64,000 bases of DNA from Neorhizobium alkalisoli (lineage in GTDB: Bacteria; Pseudomonadota; Alphaproteobacteria; Rhizobiales; Rhizobiaceae), in contig NZ_VIWP01000006.1 in assembly GCF_007829835.1 (NCBI RefSeq), positions 339,280-403,279 on the forward strand, read 5' to 3'. The translations under genes were made by a program, and so were the position numbers. A model generated the notes under the pieces. The model was not told the origin of the DNA, ran no database searches, and saw only the letters and a program-made list of their open reading frames with translations. Positions 1-9,519 of this stretch are shown here, piece after piece (the stretch's first letter is position 1; each line of letters opens with the position of its first letter).

Positions 1-511
1 ACTTGTTTTCCTTCTTGCCGGTCGAGATCTTCGCATGGGTGCCGGCATCGACATCCGGGTTGATGCGGAAGGAGACGTGGGCCTTCTTGCCCGCCTTTAT
101 GGCGCGCAGGTTCAGGACTTCCAGTTCCGGCTCGGATTCGATGTTGAAGCAGTAGATGCCGGCTTCCAGCGCCAGATCCATCTCGGCCACCGTCTTGCCG
201 ACGCCGGAAAACACGACGCGGCTTGCCGGAATGCCGGCGGCCAGCGCGCGGCGCAATTCGCCGCCGGAGACCACGTCGGCACCGGCGCCAAGCTTTGCTA
301 GCGTCTTCAGCACAGCCTGGTTGGAATTGGCCTTCATCGCATAACAGACCATAGCATCGACATCCGAAAATGCCTGCGCGAACACCTTGTAATGGCGCTC
401 CAGCGTTGCGGTCGAGTAGACGTAGAAGGGCGTGCCGACCGTCTTGGCGATATCGGTGATTGCAACGTTTTCGGCGTGCAGCACGCCGTCGATATATTGG
501 AAATGGTTCAC
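1..511 (-). CDS. lysA: Diaminopimelate decarboxylase, N-terminal part (runs off the window)
   Basis: PLP-dependent decarboxylation of meso-diaminopimelate to lysine, the last step of lysine synthesis in the cytoplasm. Only the first 170 residues are in the window. They match the alanine-racemase-like barrel of the family: a YVYS strand, then CYAMKANSN, whose lysine is the usual PLP Schiff-base residue, then GAGADVVSGGELRRAL and FSGVGKT. The start is a GTG at 511, giving the N-terminus MNHFQYIDGVLHAENV, typical of rhizobial LysA. It lies 32 bp behind lptM on the same strand, an arrangement also seen in other proteobacteria. The C-terminal half, with the second active-site domain, lies beyond base 1. 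Confidence 0.93.
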   Translation of the reverse strand, partial: MNHFQYIDGVLHAENVAITDIAKTVGTPFYVYSTATLERHYKVFAQAFSDVDAMVCYAMKANSNQAVLKTLAKLGAGADVVSGGELRRALAAGIPASRVVFSGVGKTVAEMDLALEAGIYCFNIESEPELEVLNLRAIKAGKKAHVSFRINPDVDAGTHAKISTGKKENK

Positions 512-543
512 GGCTGTGCCTGGAAACTGGGATATGTCGGGAA

Positions 544-750
544 TTACAGGAGCGGGTCGAGCAGGAACGGCTTTTCCGGAACCGGATCGGCCTTGCGCGT
601 GCCGGGATTGCCGGGCTTGCGGATGTTCTGCTGTTCCAGCGGCGTGCTCGGCTTGTCGAGGTCGCCCTTTCGGCCGCAGCTGGTGACGACAGCGCCGGCA
701 ACAACCATCAGCAAGGTCACGCGGGCGATTTTCAGCAAGGATTTCGACAT
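544..750 (-). CDS. lptM: LptM (YifL-type) lipoprotein
   Basis: A 68-residue lipoprotein. The N-terminus has a basic start, a hydrophobic segment (about residues 11-21) and the lipobox VTSC with Cys25, followed by GRKGDL, the hallmark CG-KG-L pattern of the LptM/YifL family. In enterobacteria LptM helps the LptD/LptE outer-membrane LPS translocon mature; here that role is inferred from family. The rest is a short Pro-rich, charged tail. It sits between argH and lysA on the same strand, the neighbourhood expected for this family. Confidence 0.85.
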   Translation of the reverse strand: MSKSLLKIARVTLLMVVAGAVVTSCGRKGDLDKPSTPLEQQNIRKPGNPGTRKADPVPEKPFLLDPLL

Positions 751-857
751 TCACTTTTCTCCGGCACGGCTGCGGAACCTGTCATAGCGAAGTTCCGCAC
801 GCTTGTGCAGTATCATTCATGCTTCGTTGGGGCGTGATCGCGATGAGTTGCACGCCC

Positions 858-2261
858 TTAGTTGCGGGCGCGCCACCATGCGATCTGCTTGCGCACCTCT
901 GCCGGTGCCGTTCCGCCGAAACTGGTGCGGCTGGCAACCGAGGCATCGACCGAAAGAACGTCAAACACCTTGTCGGTGATGGCGGGGTTGATCGCCTGCA
1001 GGTCTTCCAGCGAAAGTTCGGAGAGATCGCAGCCCTTGCTTTCCGCCAACGCCACGACGCGGCCAGTGACGTGATGCGCATCACGGAACGGCAAACCGAC
1101 GGAGCGGACCAGCCAGTCGGCAAGATCGGTCGCCGTCGAGAAACCGGCGCCGGCAGCCTGACGCATCTTGTCGGTGCGGATCGTCATGTCGCGCATCATG
1201 CCGGTCATCGCGGCGATCGCCAGTTCCAGGTTCTCGGCGCTGTCGAAAACCTGTTCCTTGTCTTCCTGCATGTCCTTGGAATAGGCGAGCGGCAGGCCCT
1301 TCATGACGGTCAAGAGTGCCACCAGCGAGCCGTTGATACGGCCGGTCTTGGCGCGCACCAGTTCGGCGGCATCCGGGTTCTTCTTCTGCGGCATGATCGA
1401 CGAGCCGGTCGAGAATGCGTCGGACAGGCGCACGAAGCCGAATTGCGGCGTCGACCAGATGACGATCTCTTCGGCAAGGCGCGACAGGTGCACGGCGCAG
1501 ATCGCCGCGACCGAGAGGAATTCCAGCGCGAAATCGCGGTCGGAGACAGTGTCGATCGAATTGCGGGTCGGCTCGCGGAAACCGAGCGCCTTTGCCGTCA
1601 TGTGGCGGTCGATCGGGTAGGGCGTGCCGGCCAGCGCTGCGGCGCCGATCGGGCTTTCGTCGAGATGGTCGATCGCATGGCGCACGCGGGCGCGGTCACG
1701 GCCGAACATTTCGACATAGGCCATGCAGTGATGGCCGAAGGTGACCGGCTGGGCGGTCTGCAGATGGGTGAAACCGGGCATGACGGTGTCGGCATGCTCT
1801 TCCGCGCGGTCGAGGAAGGCGGCGATCAGGTCGGTCAGCATGCGCTCGGTTTTGGCAAGCTCTTCCTTGACCCAGAGGCGGAAATCGAGTGCCACCTGGT
1901 CGTTGCGCGAGCGGGCGGTGTGCAGGCGTCCGGCGGCGGGGCCGATCAGGGTCGCCAGCCGCGCCTCGATGTTCATGTGGATGTCCTCGAGCTTGCGCGA
2001 GAACTCGAACTTGCCGGCTTCGATCTCTGACAGGATCGTGTTCAGACCCTCGACAATCTTCTCTTTATCTTCGCCCGAAATAATGCCCTTTTCGGCCAGC
2101 ATTGTCGCATGGGCGATCGAGCCGCGGATATCCTGGGCGTAGAGCTTCTTGTCGAAACCGATCGAGGCATTTATCTCCTCCATGATCGCGTCCGGCCCGG
2201 AAGCGAAGCGCCCGCCCCACATCTGGTTGGAAGATGTCGCGTCCTTCGTGCTTTCGGCCAT
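858..2261 (-). CDS. argH: Argininosuccinate lyase
   Basis: Cleaves argininosuccinate to arginine and fumarate, the last step of arginine synthesis; cytoplasmic homotetramer of the fumarase/aspartase superfamily. 467 residues, normal length. Visible landmarks: MWGGRFASGPD at the start, TARSRNDQVA, the TVMPGFTHLQTAQP region, and the superfamily signature GSSIMPQKKNPD with the catalytic serine. The open frame extends upstream to 2489, but that part overlaps tlpA and is not family-like, so the ATG at 2261 is used. Only 24 bp separate it from the divergent tlpA start. The same pairing of argH and tlpA occurs in other rhizobia. Confidence 0.97.
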   Translation of the reverse strand: MAESTKDATSSNQMWGGRFASGPDAIMEEINASIGFDKKLYAQDIRGSIAHATMLAEKGIISGEDKEKIVEGLNTILSEIEAGKFEFSRKLEDIHMNIEARLATLIGPAAGRLHTARSRNDQVALDFRLWVKEELAKTERMLTDLIAAFLDRAEEHADTVMPGFTHLQTAQPVTFGHHCMAYVEMFGRDRARVRHAIDHLDESPIGAAALAGTPYPIDRHMTAKALGFREPTRNSIDTVSDRDFALEFLSVAAICAVHLSRLAEEIVIWSTPQFGFVRLSDAFSTGSSIMPQKKNPDAAELVRAKTGRINGSLVALLTVMKGLPLAYSKDMQEDKEQVFDSAENLELAIAAMTGMMRDMTIRTDKMRQAAGAGFSTATDLADWLVRSVGLPFRDAHHVTGRVVALAESKGCDLSELSLEDLQAINPAITDKVFDVLSVDASVASRTSFGGTAPAEVRKQIAWWRARN

Positions 2262-2285
2262 GCGTCTGATACCCTGGAGTGACTG

Positions 2286-2966
2286 ATGACGACCAAGAGA
2301 CCTTTCGGCCTTCCGTCCGCCAAGTTGATCGTGATTGCCGCCGTTGCAGGAATTCTTGCTGGCGCCGTGGCGGTATACGTGAGGAATGTAGGGTCTGGCA
2401 ATGGTGCGGATGGTGGCGTTGCCGGCCTCTTTTCCAGCTCTTCCGGTGCCTGCGAGGGCGCTGTCGAGACGGCGAAGTCGGTTTCGCAATTCTCAAAGGG
2501 CCAGGTTGCAGCGATGGTGGCCGCCCAACCGCCGCGGCCGATCAGTCTCGTCTTCAAGGGTGCTGACGGCAAGGAGCTGAAGACCGCCGATTTTGCCGGC
2601 AAGACGGTGCTTCTCAATCTCTGGGCCACGTGGTGCGTCCCCTGCCGCGAGGAAATGCCGGCGCTGAACGCGCTGCAGAAGGAAGTTGGCGGCAAGGATT
2701 TCGAGGTCGTCGCCGTCAATATCGATACCGGCAGCGACGACAAGCCGAGGAATTTTCTGACCGATTACAAGATCGACGATCTCGGCTTCTACCGCGACAG
2801 TTCGATGGGCGTGTTCAATGTTTTGAAGAAGGAAGGCCTTGCCTTCGGCCTGCCGGCGACTTTGATCCTTGACCGAAAAGGTTGCCTGATCTCGTCCATG
2901 AACGGCCCGGCTGCCTGGGATAGCCCGGACGCCAAGGCGCTGGTCAAGGCGGCGATCGGCTTGTAA
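2286..2966 (+). CDS. tlpA: TlpA-type membrane-anchored thiol:disulfide oxidoreductase
   Basis: Periplasm-facing thioredoxin-like reductant. In Bradyrhizobium TlpA keeps cytochrome oxidase assembly factors reduced. 226 residues: uncleaved N-terminal anchor (about 12-31), a low-complexity linker, then the thioredoxin fold with NLWATWCVPC; the active-site cysteines are Cys117 and Cys120. Cys56 and Cys200 are a plausible second structural pair, as described for the Bradyrhizobium protein. The cis-proline loop is GLPATLI. Divergent from argH with 24 bp between starts, so its promoter must lie partly inside argH. Confidence 0.93.
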   Translation: MTTKRPFGLPSAKLIVIAAVAGILAGAVAVYVRNVGSGNGADGGVAGLFSSSSGACEGAVETAKSVSQFSKGQVAAMVAAQPPRPISLVFKGADGKELKTADFAGKTVLLNLWATWCVPCREEMPALNALQKEVGGKDFEVVAVNIDTGSDDKPRNFLTDYKIDDLGFYRDSSMGVFNVLKKEGLAFGLPATLILDRKGCLISSMNGPAAWDSPDAKALVKAAIGL

Positions 2967-3137
2967 AGACCGAACGGCTTTTATTGCAAAAGCAACCCTG
3001 AGTGGTTTCATGCTGCGCCGCGGCGGATTTTACAGTTGTGGTGCAACCGGCGCGGGCCGGTTTTGATCAGCCCGGATTAAGCCCCGGCTCCGATAATGCG
3101 GCCCTCTTTGAACTCTGCAGCATCGGCCATCCATTTC

Positions 3138-4958
3138 ATGACCAGCCCATTTCCGCGCGCCGCATCCGGTGTCTCTCCGCTCGTCCCCATTCTCGGCAAG
3201 GTCTCCGACCTGATGGGCGCAGGCGATCATGAGGGAGCGATGCGGCAGTTGCTGGCGGTCGCGGACCTTGTGCGCAAGGAGGCCGTGGCCTGCAACACGC
3301 TCGCCTTCCTTCTGCTGCAGGTCGATCGGCCGAAGGAGGCGGCCGGCTGGTTCGAGGCATCGCTGCTGCTGAAGCCGGGTGAATTCCGCACGATCATGGG
3401 CCTCGGCATGGCGCATGAAAATTCCGGAGCCCATGGCTCGGCATTCAAGGCTTTCGAAAGCGCCATCTCCGTGAAGCCCGGGGATGCCGATGCATGGTAT
3501 CGTCGCGGACTGGCGCTCTCCGAACTGGGCCGGGAGCAGGAGTCGCTTGAAAGCCTCGACAAGGCACTTTCGCTCGATCCCAATCACGCGCTCGCAGCTG
3601 CCAAGCGCAGCCATCTCCTCGAGGCGATGGGCGATCTTGCCGCGGCAATCGAGGCGGCGCTTGCGACCTGTCGCTCCTTGCCCGGGCAGGTGACGGCGTG
3701 GTCACGGCTCGGCGATCTGTTGCAGCAGTTCCGCAGCATTCCGCAGGCGATCTCCGCCTATGACATGGGGCTCCGGCTTGAGCCGCAGGATTTCCATTGC
3801 CTCTATAACAAGGCGGTGGCGCTGAAGGAGGGCAAGCAGAAGGAACAGGCACTCGCCTGCGCGCAGGACGCTTTGCGGCTGCGGCCGAATGATCGTGACG
3901 TGCTGATGCTGTGCGGCAATCTGGAGCTTTCGCTTGGCAACCGGCAGGCCGCGACGTTCTGCTTCACTGCTGTGGCCAATCAGGGCGCCGCCCGATCCTA
4001 TCCGGCGCGGCAGCAACCGGCAAAATTCAGGGCGGTCATGCTGTTTTCGCCCTTTGGCGGCAATACGCCCTACGAGGACCTGATCAAGGACGGTGCCTTC
4101 GATACGGAGGTTTTCATCATCCTGCTCGGGTATCGTTATGACGCCGAGATGATCGACGCCCGGGCCGATGTCGTCGTCAACCTTGTTTCCGAAATGGATC
4201 TAGGCGAAGGCGAGGCCATTGTTTCAGAAGTGATGGCGCTGACGGATCGGCTGAAGAAGCCCGTGGTCAACGATCCGCACCGGATTGTCGGCACCGACCG
4301 GGAGACGATGGCGCAGCGGCTTGCCGGTATCGAAGGTCTGGTCATGCCGCGGACCCTGCGCACCGACCGTGCAGGCCTGCAGCAGCTTGTCGAGGCGGGC
4401 GGTATCGATGCGTTTCCCGTGATCATCCGGCATGCCGGCACCCATGGCGGCGACATGATGGAACTGGTCGATAATTCACGTGCGCTTCTGCAGTTTGCTG
4501 ACGAGGCCGGGGAGCACATGCTCTATCTCACCCGCTATGTCGATTACAGTTCGGCGGACGGCCACTTCCGCAAATATCGTTTCCTTTTTGTCGGCGACGA
4601 GATCCTGCCCTATCATCTGGCGATCGGTGATGGCTGGAAAGTGCATCATGCTTCTACCCGGATGGGTGAAGTGGAATGGATGCGCGAGGAAGAGGCGGCC
4701 TTCCTGAACGCGCCGGCTTCGGTCTTCGGTCCGAAGGCGATGGCGGCGCTCAATGCCATCCGCCGCGAAGTCGGGCTCGATTATTTTGGGATCGATTGCG
4801 GGCTCGATGCCGAAGGCAGGGTGGTGGTTTTCGAGGTCAATGCCTCGATGCTGATCCACCTGCATAACGAGGGTTTCGAATACAAAACCCCGCATGTGAA
4901 CCGTATCCAGAAGGCGTTCGAGCGGATGCTGGAAAGCCGTGCCGGCAAGCGGACGTAA
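3138..4958 (+). CDS. TPR-repeat protein fused to an ATP-grasp-like domain
   Basis: 606 residues from the ATG at 3138; an upstream in-frame ATG at 3096 would add 14 residues and neither has a clear ribosome site. Roughly residues 10-285 are tetratricopeptide repeats (for example AWYRRGLALSELGREQESLESLDKAL broken by the usual G/A/Y/P pattern). Roughly residues 300-600 resemble the ATP-grasp fold of RimK/glutathione-synthase-like enzymes: FPVIIRHAGTHGG, a YLTRYVDY segment, and GLDYFGIDCGLD followed by VVFEVNASM near the end, where acidic and Asn residues would bind metal-ATP. This implies ATP-dependent ligation of a carboxylate to an amine or thiol, with the repeats possibly holding a protein substrate. 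Substrate unknown. It stands alone between tlpA and a convergent gene. Confidence 0.8.
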   Translation: MTSPFPRAASGVSPLVPILGKVSDLMGAGDHEGAMRQLLAVADLVRKEAVACNTLAFLLLQVDRPKEAAGWFEASLLLKPGEFRTIMGLGMAHENSGAHGSAFKAFESAISVKPGDADAWYRRGLALSELGREQESLESLDKALSLDPNHALAAAKRSHLLEAMGDLAAAIEAALATCRSLPGQVTAWSRLGDLLQQFRSIPQAISAYDMGLRLEPQDFHCLYNKAVALKEGKQKEQALACAQDALRLRPNDRDVLMLCGNLELSLGNRQAATFCFTAVANQGAARSYPARQQPAKFRAVMLFSPFGGNTPYEDLIKDGAFDTEVFIILLGYRYDAEMIDARADVVVNLVSEMDLGEGEAIVSEVMALTDRLKKPVVNDPHRIVGTDRETMAQRLAGIEGLVMPRTLRTDRAGLQQLVEAGGIDAFPVIIRHAGTHGGDMMELVDNSRALLQFADEAGEHMLYLTRYVDYSSADGHFRKYRFLFVGDEILPYHLAIGDGWKVHHASTRMGEVEWMREEEAAFLNAPASVFGPKAMAALNAIRREVGLDYFGIDCGLDAEGRVVVFEVNASMLIHLHNEGFEYKTPHVNRIQKAFERMLESRAGKRT

Positions 4959-4960
4959 AA

Positions 4961-4982
4961 ACGGGACCTCGTCGGGTCCCGT
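4961..4982 (-). terminator. Terminator hairpin behind the 3-hydroxybutyryl-CoA dehydrogenase gene
   Basis: Perfect 8-bp stem ACGGGACC/GGTCCCGT with a 6-base loop. Read on the minus strand it is followed by a short T run (the aaaa just before it on the plus strand). It lies between convergent genes and may also help end the TPR gene. Confidence 0.7.
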
Positions 4983-5018
4983 CCTCGATATCTGCAGGGA
5001 TGTCTGACGGCGCTTCTA

Positions 5019-5900
<882 letters not shown>

Positions 5901-5951
5901 CTCCTCGCTCCCTTGGCGGTGCTCTTTGCAATTCCGCCGCGCGCTTTTCAC

Positions 5952-5982
5952 AAAAATGCCGGGCCGTTTGTCGCGGCCCGGC
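5952..5982 (-). terminator. Terminator of the etfBA operon
   Basis: Stem GCCGGGCCG/CGGCCCGGC (5958-5966 and 5974-5982) with a 7-base loop; on the minus strand it is followed by TTTTTG. It sits between etfA and the next gene on that strand. Confidence 0.8.
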
Positions 5983-6047
5983 AGATTTTTATTCCGCCAA
6001 CCTGCCTTTTGCCAGCACTTTTCGCACTTGCGGCAGGTTCAAATTCC

Positions 6048-6977
6048 TTACAGCGCCTTTTCGAGCTGCGGCAGGATATCGAAGAGATCTCCGACGAGGC
6101 CGTAATCGGCAACCTGGAAGATCGGCGCTTCCTCGTCCTTGTTGATGGCGACGATGACCTTACTGTCCTTCATGCCGGCAAGATGCTGGATGGCGCCGGA
6201 AATGCCGACCGCGATATAGAGCTGCGGTGCGACGACCTTGCCGGTCTGGCCGACCTGCCAGTCGTTCGGGGCGTAACCGGCATCGACGGCCGCACGCGAG
6301 GCGCCGACGGCTGCCCCGAGCTTGTCGGCGACCGGCAGGATGACTTCCTGGAACTTTTCCGACGAACCGAGAGCGCGGCCACCCGAGATGATGATCTTGG
6401 CCGAGGTCAGTTCCGGACGTTCCGAGGTGGCGAGCGCGTCGGAGACGAAGCTCGATACGCCCGGATTTGCCGCAGCGGCAGCGCTTTCGACCGAAGCCGA
6501 ACCGCCTTCACCGGCAGCGGCGAAGGATGCCGTGCGGACGGTGATCACCTTCTTGGCGTCGGTGGCCTGGACGGTCTGGATGGCATTGCCGGCATAGATC
6601 GGGCGCTTGAACGTATCGGCGGAAACCACTTCGATGATTTCCGAAACCTGCGCCACGTCGAGCAGAGCGGCCACGCGCGGCATAACGTTCTTCGCCGAAG
6701 CCGTGGCGGCTGCGATGATGACGTCATAGGACGGGGCAAGAGAGACGATCAGCGCTGCGAGCGGCTCGGCAAGCGCGTTGGCGAGCGAGGCATCGTCTGC
6801 GAGCAGGACCTTGGAAACGCCGGACAGCTTTGCAGCTTCGTCGGCTGCAGCCTTGGCGCCGGCACCGGCGACCAGCACGTGGACGTCGCCACCGATCTGG
6901 GTGGCAGCGGTCAGAGCCTTGGCGGTCTGGTCGGAGACGTGCGTGCCGTCATGTTCTGCCAGAAGAAGAATGGTCAT
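6048..6977 (-). CDS. etfA: Electron transfer flavoprotein, alpha subunit
   Basis: FAD-binding subunit of the ETF heterodimer, which takes electrons from acyl-CoA and other dehydrogenases and passes them to ETF-ubiquinone oxidoreductase. 309 residues. The N-terminus MTILLLAEHDG and the conserved C-terminal FAD domain are clear: ISGGRALGSSEKF, then GQTGKVVAPQLYIAVGISG and AINKDEEAPIFQVADYG. The ATG at 6977 is chosen because AGGAG lies 9 bases upstream; a TTG two codons earlier is an alternative. It is 26 bp downstream of etfB, forming an etfBA operon ending in a hairpin. Confidence 0.97.
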   Translation of the reverse strand: MTILLLAEHDGTHVSDQTAKALTAATQIGGDVHVLVAGAGAKAAADEAAKLSGVSKVLLADDASLANALAEPLAALIVSLAPSYDVIIAAATASAKNVMPRVAALLDVAQVSEIIEVVSADTFKRPIYAGNAIQTVQATDAKKVITVRTASFAAAGEGGSASVESAAAAANPGVSSFVSDALATSERPELTSAKIIISGGRALGSSEKFQEVILPVADKLGAAVGASRAAVDAGYAPNDWQVGQTGKVVAPQLYIAVGISGAIQHLAGMKDSKVIVAINKDEEAPIFQVADYGLVGDLFDILPQLEKAL

Positions 6978-7003
6978 GGTCAAAAACTCCTAATCTTCCG
7001 GTC

Positions 7004-7750
7004 TCAGATGATGCCAGCGGTCTTCAGAGCGCCGACCAGTTCGTCAACGCTGCCGACCTTGATGCCTGCCTTGCGGCCACCCGGCTCCTCGGTCTTCAGA
7101 ACCTTGAGGCGCGGTGCGGTATCGACGCCGAAATCGGCCGGAGCCTTCTTGTCGAGCGGCTTCTTCTTCGCCTTCATGATGTTCGGCAGCGAAGCATAGC
7201 GCGGCTCGTTCAAGCGCAGGTCGGTGGTGACGACGGCCGGAAGCTTGACCTCGACAGTCTGCGAGCCGCCATCGACTTCGCGGGTCACCTTGGCGGAACC
7301 ATCGGCGAGTTCGATCTTGGAAGCGAAGGTTGCCTGGCCGGCGCCCATCAGAGCTGCCAGCATCTGGCCGGTCTGGTTCGAGTCGTCGTCGATTGCCTGC
7401 TTGCCGACGATGATCAGGCCCGGCTGTTCGGCGTCAACGACGCCCTTCAGGATCTTTGCGACGGCGAGCGGTTCGACGGCATCTTCCGTCTCGACCAGGA
7501 TCGCCCGGTCGGCGCCCATGGCAAGCGCGGTGCGCAGCGTTTCCTCGGCCTTGGCCGGGCCGATCGAGACGACCACGACTTCCTCGGCCTTGCCCGCTTC
7601 CTTCAGACGAAGAGCCTCTTCGACCGAGATTTCGTCGAACGGGTTCATCGACATCTTGACGTTCGCAAGCTCGACACCGCTGCCATCCGGCTTTACCCGG
7701 ATCTTGACGTTATAATCGACCACGCGCTTAACAGGCACCAGGATCTTCAT
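7004..7750 (-). CDS. etfB: Electron transfer flavoprotein, beta subunit
   Basis: AMP-binding partner of EtfA. 248 residues, normal length. It begins MKILVPVKRVVDYNVKIRVK, has the family segment MSMNPFDEISVEEALRLKE, and the central VVVVSIGPAKAEETLRTALAMGADRAI. GGAAGGA lies a few bases before the ATG. First gene of the two-gene etfBA unit. Confidence 0.97.
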   Translation of the reverse strand: MKILVPVKRVVDYNVKIRVKPDGSGVELANVKMSMNPFDEISVEEALRLKEAGKAEEVVVVSIGPAKAEETLRTALAMGADRAILVETEDAVEPLAVAKILKGVVDAEQPGLIIVGKQAIDDDSNQTGQMLAALMGAGQATFASKIELADGSAKVTREVDGGSQTVEVKLPAVVTTDLRLNEPRYASLPNIMKAKKKPLDKKAPADFGVDTAPRLKVLKTEEPGGRKAGIKVGSVDELVGALKTAGII

Positions 7751-7889
7751 GGGGTCCTTCCTTGACTATCTCCGGCCGCAGATTGCGACATCCGCAGCCT
7801 ATCCATTTGTCAGTGGGCGACATGGATACGCATTTTTGCCCCGAATACAACGTGGATTTGACCTTCCGCATTGCGGATTTCTCATAGTT

Positions 7890-8636
7890 CTATTCGCGCA
7901 GAGGTGCTGCCTGTGGCGTCGCGGTTTTATGCCGCACGGCTTTGGGCGTGACGATTTCCCGATCGAACAGCGGCACGCCTGGGCGGCGCATGACAAGCAC
8001 CAGCAGCGCACCAGTCAAAATGCCGCCGACATGGGCGCCCCAGGAGACCATGCCGCCGAAATCAAGCCAGAGCATGACGAATTGCTGGATGATCCAGAGC
8101 GTCAGCGGAATGAAGGCAGGCAGCGGTAGCGGAATGCGGAAAAGAACCAGCACCCACACCCTGACACGCGGATGCAGAAGGAAATAGGCGGCAACGACGC
8201 CTGACACCGCACCGGATGCGCCGAGCAATGGCCCTTCCGCCGAAGGGCCGATCAGGCCATGGACCAAGGCGCCGGCGGCTGCACAAAGCAGATAGAATAT
8301 CAGGAAGCGCATATGCCCCAGCGCATCCTCGACATTGTCGCCGAATACCCAGAGGAAGATCATGTTCGAGGCGAGATGCCAGAAATCGACATGCAGGAAG
8401 GCATAGGTGATGAAGGTCGCATCCGTCGGCACGACGATCAATGACGGATCCAGTACGGCATAATGAAATATCACGGCCGGTATGAAGCCGAGGCCGAGTG
8501 AGGCGATTTCTGCCGTTTCCGGTTCTGCGAGTGTCGTGAAAGCCCAGGCGAGCACATTGGCGGCGATCAGGCCGATCGTCACATATTGAGCGCGGATATG
8601 CTTGAGCTCGACGGCGTCGTGCAGCGGGATGAACAT
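7890..8636 (-). CDS. Rhomboid-family intramembrane serine protease
   Basis: Predicted inner-membrane protease cleaving transmembrane substrates. 248 residues with about six hydrophobic segments. The catalytic pair is visible: Ser141 in GASGAVSG and His202 in SWGAHVGG; HLASNMIFLWVFGDNVED carries the oxyanion-hole asparagine (Asn91). The family position of the gene, just after a cobalamin adenosyltransferase on the same strand (25 bp apart), suggests cotranscription but no functional link. The start at 8636 is chosen because the extension to 8729 runs into the neighbouring gene and lacks family character. Substrate unknown. Confidence 0.9.
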   Translation of the reverse strand: MFIPLHDAVELKHIRAQYVTIGLIAANVLAWAFTTLAEPETAEIASLGLGFIPAVIFHYAVLDPSLIVVPTDATFITYAFLHVDFWHLASNMIFLWVFGDNVEDALGHMRFLIFYLLCAAAGALVHGLIGPSAEGPLLGASGAVSGVVAAYFLLHPRVRVWVLVLFRIPLPLPAFIPLTLWIIQQFVMLWLDFGGMVSWGAHVGGILTGALLVLVMRRPGVPLFDREIVTPKAVRHKTATPQAAPLRE

Positions 8637-8661
8637 GGCCTCTCTTCCTCCCGCTCCGGTT

Positions 8662-9234
8662 CTACCGGTTCTTGCCCGGCACCCACAAGATATCGGCCCT
8701 GCCGCCGTCATTGGCATGGCGGGCTGCAACGAACAGGAAATCCGAGAGCCGGTTCACATATTTCAGCGCCGCCGCGCTGACCGTTTCCTGTCGCGACAAG
8801 GCCACCATCAGCCGTTCGGCACGGCGCGATACCGTCCTTGCCAGATGCAGATAGGCGGCCGCCGGCGATCCGCCCGGAAGGACGAAAGATTTCAGCGGTT
8901 CGAGTTCGGCATTGAGCATGTCGATCTCTGCCTCAAGCCTGTCCGTCTGCGCTTCGACAATGCGCAACGGCTCGTATTCCAGTGGCTTGCCGTCATCGGG
9001 GGTAGCCAAGTCTGCGCCGAGATCGAAAAGGTCGTTCTGGATGCGCATCAGCATTGCGTCGAGATCCGCCATCCCTGCCGTATGCAGGCGGACAAGGCCG
9101 ATCGTCGAATTCGTCTCGTCGATCGTGCCATAGGCTTCGACACGCAGGTCATGCTTGTCCCGTCGGGGGCCCGAGACCAGTGCGGTCGTGCCGTTGTCGC
9201 CGGTGCGAGTGTAGATCTTGTTGAGTTTTACCAT
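8662..9234 (-). CDS. ATP:cob(I)alamin adenosyltransferase (PduO type)
   Basis: Transfers the adenosyl group of ATP to cob(I)alamin to make adenosylcobalamin. 190 residues. The N-terminal ATP-binding motif KIYTRTGDNGTTALVSG, the LRVEAYGTIDETNS segment, and the C-terminal SRRAERL with YVNRLSDFLFVAAR match PduO/MMAB enzymes. It is 12 bp downstream of a small membrane protein gene and 25 bp upstream of the rhomboid gene, all on the minus strand. No cobalamin riboswitch is apparent upstream. Confidence 0.94.
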   Translation of the reverse strand: MVKLNKIYTRTGDNGTTALVSGPRRDKHDLRVEAYGTIDETNSTIGLVRLHTAGMADLDAMLMRIQNDLFDLGADLATPDDGKPLEYEPLRIVEAQTDRLEAEIDMLNAELEPLKSFVLPGGSPAAAYLHLARTVSRRAERLMVALSRQETVSAAALKYVNRLSDFLFVAARHANDGGRADILWVPGKNR

Positions 9235-9246
9235 GTCATCTTCATT

Positions 9247-9450
9247 TCAGCTGGGGCGACCGCCGCCGGTCAGCCAGAGCGTGATCATGATGAGGGCGAT
9301 CGCCACGGCCTGCAAGAGGACGCGCATCTGCATCAGCTTGTTGGAGCGATTGGCATCCTGGCCTTTGACCATGTTGAAAAGCCCGCGGATCAGCACAAGC
9401 ACGACGAGCCCCATGACGATCAGGGCAAGGACGGTGGTAAAGCTCGACAT
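9247..9450 (-). CDS. HIG1-like twin-transmembrane small protein
   Basis: 67 residues with two hydrophobic helices (about 6-26 and 44-62) separated by a basic loop containing GQDANRSNKLMQMRVLLQ, the pattern of HIG1-domain twin-transmembrane proteins found across alphaproteobacteria. In mitochondria and some alphaproteobacteria HIG1 proteins associate with cytochrome oxidase; that role is only inferred here. First gene of a run with the cobalamin adenosyltransferase and rhomboid genes. Confidence 0.8.
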   Translation of the reverse strand: MSSFTTVLALIVMGLVVLVLIRGLFNMVKGQDANRSNKLMQMRVLLQAVAIALIMITLWLTGGGRPS

Positions 9451-9519
9451 TGGTTATCTCCTCCCATGCAATGCCATGTTTCCTGACCGGTGCACCTCCC
9501 CCAGTCAGCCGACTTTCAG

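Noticed and set aside
9235..9246. Cobalamin riboswitch before the adenosyltransferase gene
   Set aside because: Only 12 bp separate it from the preceding gene, leaving no room for one.
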